A stretch of 64,000 bases of DNA from Porphyrobacter sp. SLTP (GTDB taxonomy: Bacteria; Pseudomonadota; Alphaproteobacteria; Sphingomonadales; Sphingomonadaceae): assembly GCF_009905735.1 (NCBI RefSeq), contig NZ_JAAALE010000008.1, positions 1 to 64,000 of the forward strand, in the 5' to 3' direction. Below the pieces are notes generated by a model that was not told the origin of the DNA, searched no databases, and was given only the letters and a program-made list of their open reading frames with translations. The translations under genes were made by a program, and so were the position numbers. How positions within the stretch are numbered: the stretch's first letter is position 1; each line of letters begins with the position of its first letter. Shown here one piece after another: positions 56,722 through 64,000 of the stretch.

Positions 56722-57816
56722 TTAGCCGAGCGGCAGGCCCAGCGCTTCGGCCACGGCGGGAATGTGCAGCTTCCCGCCCGACACATTAAGTCCGGCCGCC
56801 AGATGCGGGTCAGCCGCCATCGCTGCGTCGGCGCCCATGTTCGCCAGCTTCAGCACGAAGGGCAGCGTCGCGTTGCCGAGCGCCATGGTCGAGGTGCGCG
56901 CCACCGCGCCGGGCATGTTGGCAACGCAGTAATGGATGACGCCGTCCACCACGAACACCGGGTCTTCGTGGGTCGTGGCATGGCTGGTTTCGAAACAGCC
57001 ACCCTGATCGATCGCAATGTCGACCACCACTGTGCCGGGGCGCATGCTGGCGATCATCGCGCGCGTCACCAGCTTGGGCGCGGCGGCGCCCGGTACCAGC
57101 ACCGCGCCGATCACCAGGTCAGCGCCCGCCACCGCGTCGGCAATCGCGGCGGAGGAGGCAAAGGCGGTGCGAATCTGGTTGCCGAACACCATGTCGAGTT
57201 CGGCGAGGCGGCGGTTGGAGATGTCCAAGATCGTCACGTCCGCACGCAGGCCGACCGCCATCTGCGCCGCGTTCACACCCGCAACCCCGCCGCCAAGGAT
57301 CACGACCTTGCCCGGCTCCACGCCCGGAACGCCGCCGAGCAGCACGCCGCGGCCGCCTTGATGCTTCTCAAGGTAATGCGCGCCGCACTGCACCGACATC
57401 CGGCCTGCGACTTCGGACATCGGCTTCAGAAGCGGCAGGGTGCCGTCGGGCGCGGTCACAGTCTCGTAAGCAATGCACGTCGCTCCCGAGGCCATCAGGC
57501 CCTCCGTCTGCGGCTTGTCGGCGGCGAGGTGGAGGTAGGTGAACAGCACATGGCCGGGGCGCAGCATCGCGACTTCCACGGCCTGCGGTTCCTTGACCTT
57601 CACGATCATCTCGGCCGCTTCGAACACCGCTGCCGCATCAGGGAGGATCGCCGCGCCTGCCGCGACATAGGCGCTATCCGTGAAGTCCACCCCAAGACCC
57701 GCGCCGCTCTGCACCACGACCTCATGCCCTGCGCGGGTCAGTTCGGCGACCGCTGCCGGGGTCAGGCCGACGCGGTATTCGTTGTTCTTGATCTCGGTGG
57801 GAACGCCGACGCGCAT
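56722..57816 (-). CDS. ald: alanine dehydrogenase
   Basis: Ald interconverts L-alanine and pyruvate with NAD+. ATG at 57816 follows AGGAG and starts MRVGVPTEIKNNEYRVGL, the family N-terminus. The motif VKVKEPQ holds the Lys, the active His is in YLHLAAD, and the NAD motif is VILGGGVAGVNAAQ. The length of 364 aa is normal. The in-frame extension to 57924 is rejected. It is divergently transcribed from an Lrp-type regulator. Confidence 0.96.
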   Translation of the reverse strand: MRVGVPTEIKNNEYRVGLTPAAVAELTRAGHEVVVQSGAGLGVDFTDSAYVAAGAAILPDAAAVFEAAEMIVKVKEPQAVEVAMLRPGHVLFTYLHLAADKPQTEGLMASGATCIAYETVTAPDGTLPLLKPMSEVAGRMSVQCGAHYLEKHQGGRGVLLGGVPGVEPGKVVILGGGVAGVNAAQMAVGLRADVTILDISNRRLAELDMVFGNQIRTAFASSAAIADAVAGADLVIGAVLVPGAAAPKLVTRAMIASMRPGTVVVDIAIDQGGCFETSHATTHEDPVFVVDGVIHYCVANMPGAVARTSTMALGNATLPFVLKLANMGADAAMAADPHLAAGLNVSGGKLHIPAVAEALGLPLG

Positions 57817-57908
57817 GGTATCTCTCCTGCTGTATCTCTCTGCCGCGCCTTTAGCAGAAGGGCCATGCGCGTTCTTCGCAATGATCGGCATCGCGGGTCG
57901 GGTATGTG

Positions 57909-57948
57909 AGAAATTCTTGCACAAGCTTCCCGACTGGCGCAGAAATCT
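57909..57948. promoter_or_regulatory. AGAAATtCT boxes between ald and lrp (candidate Lrp-type sites)
   Basis: AGAAATTCT (57909-57917) and AGAAATCT (57941-57948) are 32 bases apart, about three helical turns, in the 137-base divergent space. Such paired AT-rich sites are what Lrp/AldR proteins use. The second lies close to the lrp ATG at 57954. Confidence 0.35.
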
Positions 57949-57953
57949 CGCGT

Positions 57954-58394
57954 ATGGACGGCATCGACCGGAAAATTCTTGATCTGCTGGCGCAAGACTC
58001 GCGCCTGACTGGCGAGCAGCTGGGCGAGCGGGTTGGCCTCTCGCCCTCTGCCGCGCATCGGCGGGTCAAGGCGCTTGAGGAAGGCGGCGCGATCCTTGGC
58101 TACCGGGCGCGGCTGTCAGCGGCGGCGCGGGGGAACCCTTCGACCGTGTTCGTGCAGGTCACCCTCACCGATCAGCGGCAGGCGACGATGCTCGCCTTCG
58201 AGAGCGCCATGGCAAACACGCCGCAGATCGTCGAAGCCTATCTGATGAGCGGGCAATCCGACTATCTGATCAAGGTGCTGGTGCGCGAACAGGACAGTTA
58301 TGAGCGGATCCACCGCGAGATTCTCTCCGCGCTACCGGGCGTGCAGCGGCTGGTAAGCCAGTTCACCATCCGTACATTGGAAGGCGGCGATTAG
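57954..58394 (+). CDS. Lrp/AsnC-family regulator (AldR-like)
   Basis: The 146-residue regulator has an N-terminal HTH (DRKILDLLAQDSRLTGEQLGERVG, residues 5-28; then SPSAAHRRVKAL) and the C-terminal RAM/effector domain. It is divergent from ald, the typical position of an alanine-responsive regulator (AldR) of ald. The start at 57954 is chosen as the first ATG with the MDGIDRKIL N-terminus; GTG at 57906 would add 16 residues. No strong ribosome site is seen. Confidence 0.92.
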   Translation: MDGIDRKILDLLAQDSRLTGEQLGERVGLSPSAAHRRVKALEEGGAILGYRARLSAAARGNPSTVFVQVTLTDQRQATMLAFESAMANTPQIVEAYLMSGQSDYLIKVLVREQDSYERIHREILSALPGVQRLVSQFTIRTLEGGD

Positions 58395-58585
58395 GCTGCG
58401 CTGCTCGGACGGCCCCGCCCTCCAGCGCAACCAGTGCCGTCGAGACACCCGTCGCAAATCACCTTGCTTCCGTCGCCCTGCCCCCTTGTTTTTCGGGGCA
58501 GATCGCCGATCTCGCAAGGCTGCTGTGACAGTTCCGGGTCAAGATTGCGGTAGAAAGTTAGTTTTCCGACAAGTATAGGACGCAC

Positions 58586-59620
58586 ATGGCGACGCCGATC
58601 TACGAATTTGCGCAAATCCCGCGGGTTGACCCTGCGGACAAACCGCGCGGCCGCGCGCGGCGGGTGCGTGACGTGGGTCAGGCGCCCACGGTCGGCGTGA
58701 TCTACAATCCGCGCAGCCACCGCAATCTCGGCGCCGATTTCGACTGCGGCGTGTGTCCGCATGTCCACATCGCCCAGCCGCGTGAGCGGGGGCAGTTGCC
58801 GCTGGCGCTAGCGGAATTCGCCGCCAAGGGGATCGACCTGCTGGTCATCAACGGCGGCGATGGCACCGTGCGCGACGTGCTGACCTGCGGACAAACGATC
58901 TTTGGCGATGAATGGCCCGCGATTGCCGTGCTCCCCAAGGGCAAGACCAACGCGCTCACCGTCGATCTCGGCGTGCCGGACGATTGGACGCTGCAAGACG
59001 CAATTGACGCGCTGGATCACGGCACCCGTGTGTGGCGCCGCCCGATGGCCGTGTCGCGGATGGATGAGCCCGGTTCGCGCGTCGCGGGCTTCATCCTCGG
59101 CGCAGGAGCTTTCAGCAAGGCGACTCAGGCCGGGCAAAGCGCGCACAAGCTTGGCGCGTTTGACAGCATGGTCGTGGCGGTCACCGGTCTCTGGGCGCTG
59201 GCGCAATCGCTGTTTGCCGGGCGGAGCAATCCGTGGCGCAAGGGTGCGCGGATGCAGATCGGGCTCGGCGCCTCGGATGCACCGATGGAGCATAGCGGCC
59301 ATGGCGATCCCGCAATGCGGCAATTGCTGTTCGCCTCGACGCTGGAACGTCTGCCCGCCGGGATCAAGCCCTTCGGCGCGCTCAAGAGCGGGCTGAAGCT
59401 CGTCGCGGTCGACCAGATTTCGCGCCGCACCACCGCGCTAGTGCCACTGGCATTGCTGGGCAAGCTGCGTGGCTCCCTGCGTGAGCGCGGCATTCACCAA
59501 CTCGCCGCGACCCAGTTCAGCCTGTCGATTGACGATCAGTTCATCCTTGATGGCGAGGCGTTCCCGGCAGGCGATTACCTGATCGAGCAGGGGCCGGAGC
59601 TCGCCTTCATCGCGCCATGA
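58586..59620 (+). CDS. DAG-kinase-like (diacylglycerol kinase catalytic domain) protein
   Basis: This is predicted to phosphorylate a lipid such as diacylglycerol to phosphatidate with ATP. The 344 aa include IYNPRSHRN near residue 39 and the nucleotide motif NGGDGTVRDVL at 89-99, then LPKGKTNAL, the three hallmarks of the DAGK catalytic domain. AGGA lies 5 nt before the ATG. There is no membrane helix or signal peptide. It is followed by a putative nucleotidyltransferase after 10 bases. Confidence 0.9.
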   Translation: MATPIYEFAQIPRVDPADKPRGRARRVRDVGQAPTVGVIYNPRSHRNLGADFDCGVCPHVHIAQPRERGQLPLALAEFAAKGIDLLVINGGDGTVRDVLTCGQTIFGDEWPAIAVLPKGKTNALTVDLGVPDDWTLQDAIDALDHGTRVWRRPMAVSRMDEPGSRVAGFILGAGAFSKATQAGQSAHKLGAFDSMVVAVTGLWALAQSLFAGRSNPWRKGARMQIGLGASDAPMEHSGHGDPAMRQLLFASTLERLPAGIKPFGALKSGLKLVAVDQISRRTTALVPLALLGKLRGSLRERGIHQLAATQFSLSIDDQFILDGEAFPAGDYLIEQGPELAFIAP

Positions 59621-59630
59621 GCGGTGCACA

Positions 59631-60542
59631 ATGAGTGCGGGGCCCTCGGCGCTCGCCGAAAGGATCGCCGCGCGCCTTGCTGTCCCGATTGATCCTGCCG
59701 TGGCGGAATTCGCACGCGCGCTGGGCGATGCGGCGGGTGCACGAGCGGTGCTGTTCTACGGATCGAACCTGCGCACCGGATCGCTTGAGGGCGTGCTCGA
59801 TTTCTACATCCTGCTGCCGGGCACCAAGGAAAGCGCGATCTGGCCGACAGTCTCTTACCATGAGCGCGACCATCACGGCGTGACTCTGCGCGCCAAGGTG
59901 GCGACCATGCGGCTGGCGACCTTCGCCCGCGCTACGAGCGGTGATCTGACCGACACCACAATCTGGGCGCGGTTCGTCCAGCCGAGCGCGCTGATCTGGG
60001 CGGTGGATGATACAGCGCGCAGCGAAGTGATCGCCGCCATCGCCTCGGCCGCCAAGACCGCCGCGCGGCTGGCGGCGGCGCTTGGCCCCACCAGCGGCAC
60101 AGCGGAGGATTACTGGCGCGCGCTGTTCCGCGCCACGTACAGCGCGGAATTCCGGGTCGAGAAATCAGGCCGCGAGAATGACATCCTCAGCGTCAATGCC
60201 GAGCATTTCGCCGGATTGCTGCCGCTGGCGCTGGAGGCAGGCGGCATCCCGCCCGGCCAGGATGGCACCGTCCTCACGCCGCAACTGCCCCCTGCCGAGC
60301 GCGCGCGCATCCTGAGCTGGTGGAAGCGCCGCCGCCGCATGGGCAAGCCGCTCAATCTGCTGCGGCTGGTCAAGGCCAGCACCACCTTCGAAGGCGCGGC
60401 GCGCTATGCGGCGTGGAAGATCGAGCGGCACACGGGGATGCCGGTCGCCATTACGCCATTCCGCGAACGCTTCCCGCTGCTCGCCGCGCCGCAAGTGCTG
60501 CTCGACCTGCGCCGCCACCGTCGCCGGCAGCGGACGGGATAA
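59631..60542 (+). CDS. putative Tam41-like nucleotidyltransferase (possible phosphatidate cytidylyltransferase)
   Basis: The assignment is an inference from a weak pattern. Residues 41-60 read LFYGSNLRTGSLEGVLDFYI, which has the YGS....LDF arrangement of the Tam41 family (mitochondrial phosphatidate cytidylyltransferase; fewer acidic residues than the usual polymerase-beta motif). The following segment (SYHERDHHGVTLRAKVATM) could match the nearby conserved block. The 303 aa have no membrane helix. The gene begins 10 bases after the DAG-kinase-like gene, so the two probably act together. Alternative: another polymerase-beta-fold enzyme. Confidence 0.55.
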   Translation: MSAGPSALAERIAARLAVPIDPAVAEFARALGDAAGARAVLFYGSNLRTGSLEGVLDFYILLPGTKESAIWPTVSYHERDHHGVTLRAKVATMRLATFARATSGDLTDTTIWARFVQPSALIWAVDDTARSEVIAAIASAAKTAARLAAALGPTSGTAEDYWRALFRATYSAEFRVEKSGRENDILSVNAEHFAGLLPLALEAGGIPPGQDGTVLTPQLPPAERARILSWWKRRRRMGKPLNLLRLVKASTTFEGAARYAAWKIERHTGMPVAITPFRERFPLLAAPQVLLDLRRHRRRQRTG

Positions 60543-60548
60543 CCAGCC

Positions 60549-61094
60549 TCACATATACTGCATGGAAATCGCCATCCGGGTGACACCCGAACCGGCGTTG
60601 AAGCGCACCTTGTCGACCGAAGGCGGACGCGGGACAAGGCCGAGGATCTTCTTGATCCCGGGATTGTTCGACATCCCCGCCCCATCGGACAGATCGGACT
60701 TGCGGTTGCCGTTCACGTCATGGTGGACGGCGATCGCAAAGTCACCCGCCGCCGGCAACGGCACGCACACGGTCACACTGCCCGCCTGCGGCTTGACGTC
60801 GACCCGCATGATATAGCGCTTGCTCTCCAGCCAGTCGCGGCTGTTGGCGGGATAGGCGCGCACGAAGAGGTTGCCCGCGGACGATTTCAGCCCGCTCACC
60901 ACGACGCGCACCGCCGGACCCTTGCCCGGCGCACATTGGCTCATGTCGTTCGGAGCGGTGCGGGCATAGGCAAAGGGCTGCGCGGCCAGCGGCGCAGCGA
61001 CCAGTCCGGCGAGCGCCAGACCCGTCACCACCACCGGCAACAGCGCAGGCGACGTGCGATCCGGCAAGCGGGAAGAGGGCATAAAACCGGTCAT
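60549..61094 (-). CDS. second DUF2141 protein, exported (181 aa)
   Basis: The start is chosen at ATG 61094 (an ATG two codons earlier at 61100 is possible); signal peptide LPVVVTGLALAGLVAAPLAAQ. The DUF2141 core has VRVVVSGLKSSAGNLFVRAYPAN, DFAIAVHHDVNGNRKSD and the C-terminal RMAISMQYM strand, similar to the protein at 36 kb. It ends against the Tam41-like gene, 6 bases apart, in convergent direction. Confidence 0.85.
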   Translation of the reverse strand: MTGFMPSSRLPDRTSPALLPVVVTGLALAGLVAAPLAAQPFAYARTAPNDMSQCAPGKGPAVRVVVSGLKSSAGNLFVRAYPANSRDWLESKRYIMRVDVKPQAGSVTVCVPLPAAGDFAIAVHHDVNGNRKSDLSDGAGMSNNPGIKKILGLVPRPPSVDKVRFNAGSGVTRMAISMQYM

Positions 61095-61317
61095 GGACAT
61101 CTCATCGGTAAGGGGAGAGGGGCGGGCGCGCAAGCAGTGCCGCATCGTCAAAGCCATCGTGGCATGAAAGCCTTATGACGAGCCGTGCCTGAATTACGGC
61201 TTAATTGACACAAACAGGGATGTTGGCGGTGGAAAAGGTCCGTTCCGCGCCTTGTGGCGCGATTCGCGGCACTCCTATGACTGGTCCAGCGTCCCAGAAA
61301 GGCCCAAAGCCCGCGCC

Positions 61318-61980
61318 ATGCCATCACCTTTGATTTCTCCCTCGATCCTGTCTGCCGATTTCGCTCGGCTGGGCGAGGAAGTGCGCGCCATCGATGCGGC
61401 GGGAGCGGACTGGATTCACATCGATGTGATGGACGGACATTTCGTGCCCAATATCACCATCGGCCCGGATGTGGTGAAGGCGCTGCGACCGCACACCAAG
61501 AAGCCGTTCGACGTGCATCTGATGATCGCTCCGGTCGATCCCTACCTTCAGGCCTTTGCCGAGGCAGGTGCCGATATCATCACCGTCCATCCCGAAGCAG
61601 GGCCGCACATCCACCGCACGCTGCAAGCAATCAAGGCGCTCGGCAAGAAGGCGGGCGTGGTGATCAATCCGGGCACGCCGGTCGAAGTGCTCGACAATCT
61701 GATGGACCTCGCCGACCTGATCCTGGTGATGAGCGTCAACCCCGGCTTCGGCGGGCAGAGCTTCATCGCCTCGCAGCTGGGCAAGATCGCTCGCATCCGT
61801 TCGATGATCACGCGCTCGGGCCGGGCGATCCACCTTGAGGTCGATGGGGGGGTCAACGCGGAAACTGCCCGGATGTGCGTTGAGGCCGGGGCCGATGTGC
61901 TGGTGGCGGGCTCGGCGACGTTCAAAGGCGGACCGGATGCCTATGCTGCCAATATTGCAGGCCTGAAAGGCGCGCGCTGA
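61318..61980 (+). CDS. rpe: ribulose-phosphate 3-epimerase
   Basis: Rpe interconverts ribulose-5-P and xylulose-5-P in the pentose phosphate route. The chosen start gives [21 protein letters not shown], the typical N-terminus; the frame upstream is rejected. Metal-binding residues lie in [20 protein letters not shown] and [10 protein letters not shown], and the Asp in EVDGGVN is catalytic. The 220-residue length is normal. The stop overlaps the next start (TGATG). Confidence 0.97.
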   Translation: MPSPLISPSILSADFARLGEEVRAIDAAGADWIHIDVMDGHFVPNITIGPDVVKALRPHTKKPFDVHLMIAPVDPYLQAFAEAGADIITVHPEAGPHIHRTLQAIKALGKKAGVVINPGTPVEVLDNLMDLADLILVMSVNPGFGGQSFIASQLGKIARIRSMITRSGRAIHLEVDGGVNAETARMCVEAGADVLVAGSATFKGGPDAYAANIAGLKGAR

Positions 61981-63851
61981 TGGCGACGCTGCTGCGCACC
62001 TCGGCCGCCATCCGTGCCGATGCGCTGGTGGAGCGGGTTGCCGATAATCCGGTGCTGGCGCTGGCCACCGGGGCCGAACCGAGCGCAACGCCTTCGTCCG
62101 AACAGCCGCAACTGGCCGAACCTTCGCGCGCGCTGGCGCTGTCCGATGTGATTGCGGTCAAGGCCGGGCCGGGTGAGGCGCTGATGCGGCTGGCCTATCG
62201 CTTGGGCGTTCCGGGCCATGCGCTCGCCGCCCCGTTCCGCCGACCGCAGCCGCTGCGGGTGGTGGCGACGGTCGAGAGCCCCAATCGCGGGGATCGGGCC
62301 GCCGGCACCGCGCTGCGCGCCGGACACTTCCTGATCCACGGCGCGCGCCTGCCGATCGCGAGCTTCGATTTCTCCGCCGCCGCGCGCCATGCGCCGGGGG
62401 TGGAGCGGGTGCTGCATTCTTTCAGCTGGCTCGCCGATCTCGCCGCCAGTGCCGCGCGGGCCGATGGCGCCGCCGTGGCGGAACGGATCGCGACGCAATG
62501 GCTTCATGCGCACCGCGAAGTGGGCAAGGGTCCGGCGTGGGAGACCGAGCACGCCGGTCTCAGGCTGGTGGCATGGCTGGTTCATGCTCCGCTGATGCTC
62601 GGCGGGCAGGACAAGCAGCTGAAGTCGCGCCTGCTTGCCGCCATTGCAGAAACGGCAGGCTGGCTCGACAAGCGCGCGCCGCGGGAAGACGCAGGGTTCG
62701 GGCAGGTCGCGGCATGGGCGGGTGTGGTGGCGGCCGGCCTGCTGCTCCCCCACGGCAAGCCGCGCCGGTTGTTCGGCGAAGCGGGCCTGGTCAAAGCGCT
62801 GGGCGACATGGTGGGCGAGGATGGCGGCTTGCTGTCGCGCTGTCCCGCCGCGCAATTGGATGCGATCCGCCTGCTGACCGATCTCATCGCCTGTTACGAA
62901 GCCGTCGACGTCACCCCGCCCGCCGCACTCAAGGTGATGCGCGAATTGCTGGTGCCGCCCTTGCTGGCGCTGCGCCATGGCGACGGGATGCTTGGCAGCT
63001 GGCAGGGACAGGGAGCGATCTCCGCGGACCGGATCAACGCCGTGATCGAAGCCAGCGGCGTGCGCACCCGGCCGCTGTCGGTGGTGCAGGGCTGGGGCTA
63101 TCAGCGGGCCAAGGCGGGCGAGACCCTGCTGCAATTCGACACCGCCCCGCCGCCCCGCGCCAAGCACGCGCGCACGGGCTGTGCATCGACCCTGGCGTTC
63201 GAATTGTCCGACGGGCCGCAGCGGGTCATCGTCAATTGCGGGGGCGCAGCGCTCGCGGGCGGACAGGTTCCCGCGCGCATCGGACAAGGCCTGCGGGCCA
63301 CTGCCGCGTTCTCGACGCTGGTGCTCGATAACGCCAATTCCACCGCGGTGCTGCTCAATGGCCAGCTCGGCAAGGGGGTCGAGACGGTCAATTTCGATCG
63401 CCGCACGGTGCCGTCACGCGGCCGCGAGGCGACCCGGATTGATGCTGCCCATGATGGTTACGCCAGCCGCTTCGGCCTCACCCACCAGCGCATCCTGACG
63501 CTGTCGGGCGATGGCACCGAATTGGCGGGTGAAGACCTCCTGATCCCGACCTCCAAGAACGGCAAGCGCGGCAAGATCGCCTTTGCGCTGCGCTTCCATC
63601 TCGGGCGCGGGGTCGAGGTGCAGCTTTCGGGCGACAAGCGCGGCGCGAGTCTGCTGCTGCCCGATGGTCGGCTCTGGCAATTCCGGCTCGGCGGCGATAG
63701 GGCGGGCGCCGACGCAATCACTCTCACTGCCGAGGATAGCCTGTGGGTCGACGGTGACGGCCGGCCCCATGCCACCGAGCAGCTGGTGATCGAAGGACTG
63801 GCATTGCGCAGCGGGGGGCACTTCTCCTGGCTGTTGAGGAAAACAGGGTAG
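61980..63851 (+). CDS. heparinase II/III-family protein, apparently without signal peptide
   Basis: The protein has 623 aa. An N-terminal alpha-rich region (about residues 100-340, with AWETEHAGLRLVAWLVHAP and APREDAGFG) and a C-terminal beta-sandwich (from about residue 380) match the heparinase II/III fold, a polysaccharide lyase family. No clear signal peptide starts the protein. The overlap with rpe and position before purH indicate an operon of housekeeping genes; sphingomonads commonly keep this trio. The substrate is unknown. Confidence 0.82.
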   Translation: MATLLRTSAAIRADALVERVADNPVLALATGAEPSATPSSEQPQLAEPSRALALSDVIAVKAGPGEALMRLAYRLGVPGHALAAPFRRPQPLRVVATVESPNRGDRAAGTALRAGHFLIHGARLPIASFDFSAAARHAPGVERVLHSFSWLADLAASAARADGAAVAERIATQWLHAHREVGKGPAWETEHAGLRLVAWLVHAPLMLGGQDKQLKSRLLAAIAETAGWLDKRAPREDAGFGQVAAWAGVVAAGLLLPHGKPRRLFGEAGLVKALGDMVGEDGGLLSRCPAAQLDAIRLLTDLIACYEAVDVTPPAALKVMRELLVPPLLALRHGDGMLGSWQGQGAISADRINAVIEASGVRTRPLSVVQGWGYQRAKAGETLLQFDTAPPPRAKHARTGCASTLAFELSDGPQRVIVNCGGAALAGGQVPARIGQGLRATAAFSTLVLDNANSTAVLLNGQLGKGVETVNFDRRTVPSRGREATRIDAAHDGYASRFGLTHQRILTLSGDGTELAGEDLLIPTSKNGKRGKIAFALRFHLGRGVEVQLSGDKRGASLLLPDGRLWQFRLGGDRAGADAITLTAEDSLWVDGDGRPHATEQLVIEGLALRSGGHFSWLLRKTG

Positions 63852-63860
63852 ATTTCCACC

Positions 63861-64000
63861 ATGAGCGAGAAGGCGATTACGCGGGCGCTGCTGTCAGTGT
63901 CCGACAAGGCGGGTTTGGCTGAACTGGGCGCCGCTTTGGCCGCGCGCGGCGTCGAACTGGTCAGCACCGGCGGCACCGCCAAGGCTTTGCGCGATGCGGG
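63861..64000 (+). CDS. purH: PurH (AICAR transformylase/IMP cyclohydrolase), N-terminal fragment
   Basis: Only 46 codons are visible, starting [19 protein letters not shown], the MGS-like IMP cyclohydrolase domain, with the [13 protein letters not shown] motif. The rest lies beyond the right edge. PurH completes IMP synthesis, the same pathway as purD at 21 kb. A short spacer (9 bases) separates it from the heparinase-like gene. Confidence 0.95.
   Translation, partial: MSEKAITRALLSVSDKAGLAELGAALAARGVELVSTGGTAKALRDA

Noticed and set aside
56494..57909. 471-aa rightward ORF over ald
   Set aside because: Antisense to ald, whose motifs are unambiguous; translation is His/Arg-rich.
58478..58501. 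CTGCCCC...GGGGCAG inverted repeat after the Lrp-type gene
   Set aside because: T residues lie in the loop, not after the stem, so it is not a normal terminator; function unclear.
61941..63287. 448-aa leftward ORF over rpe end and heparinase-like gene
   Set aside because: Antisense shadow; Arg/His/Gly-rich translation without motif.

Overview
The window is GC-rich chromosomal DNA (about two thirds G+C in most genes) from an alphaproteobacterium. It is most likely a member of the Sphingomonadales, near Erythrobacter/Porphyrobacter. This rests on gene content and neighbourhoods (xseA followed by a DUF2093 gene and divergent from purD; rpe, heparinase-like gene, purH; a long suf operon headed by an Rrf2 regulator; TorF-type porin; MmcB; DUF2141) and on the SD-preceded, tightly overlapping gene style. 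No plasmid, phage, insertion sequence, CRISPR array or rRNA operon is visible, and the only RNA gene with firm support is one tRNA-Arg(CCG). Both window edges cut genes: an exported protein at the left and purH at the right.

Left part (1-5.4 kb) is a leftward run: pyrD, a lipoprotein gamma-glutamyltransferase, a long-chain acyl-CoA synthetase and two exported proteins. Between pyrD and a rightward AraC-type regulator lies a one-directional strong terminator with no annotated gene in front of it. From 6.7 to 14.3 kb a rightward suf operon (Rrf2/IscR-like regulator, sufB, C, D, S, T, A) is interleaved with four non-Suf genes: a DUF559 nuclease-like protein, two small exported proteins and a GNAT acetyltransferase. 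Almost every junction is a 1-4 nt start/stop overlap. A perfect 10-bp inverted repeat precedes the regulator and a two-hairpin repeat follows sufB.

From 14 to 31 kb are mixed housekeeping and envelope genes: an EI24 membrane protein plus lipoprotein, a PfkB-family (adenosine kinase-like) gene, a lipoprotein cytochrome c next to a histidine-bearing membrane protein, a lower-GC TIKI/ChaN-like exported protein, purD and xseA sharing a CATG at their start codons, rpmB, tadA, a PmtA-like methyltransferase, RNase T2 (apparently CTG-initiated), nadC and a LytS/LytTR two-component pair. From 31 to 43.6 kb are a periplasmic proteolysis/disulfide cluster (two M48 proteases and a DsbA-like protein), a PAS-like acidic protein, DUF2141 plus sterol desaturase, mmcB, the tRNA, an S9 peptidase, a membrane-anchored LuxR-type protein with a cytochrome b561, a VIT-family transporter and a TorF porin.

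From 43.8 to 51.5 kb is a complete high-affinity K+ uptake system with its own sensor and regulator, in the order kdpF-B-A-C-D-E (B before A). It is followed by a large-subunit catalase, a GH31 alpha-xylosidase-like enzyme, ald with a divergent Lrp-type regulator, and a DAG-kinase-like gene coupled to a putative Tam41-like nucleotidyltransferase. The latter two could form a short route from diacylglycerol to CDP-diacylglycerol. The window ends with a second DUF2141 gene, rpe, a heparinase II/III-like gene and the start of purH.

No obviously self-contained new system was found. The most unusual arrangements are the DAGK/Tam41-like pair, the suf operon with embedded exported and nuclease-like proteins, the shared purD/xseA start site, the orphan terminator/attenuator before the AraC gene, and the M48-DsbA-M48 cluster. 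Functions were assigned by reading the translations, without database searches.
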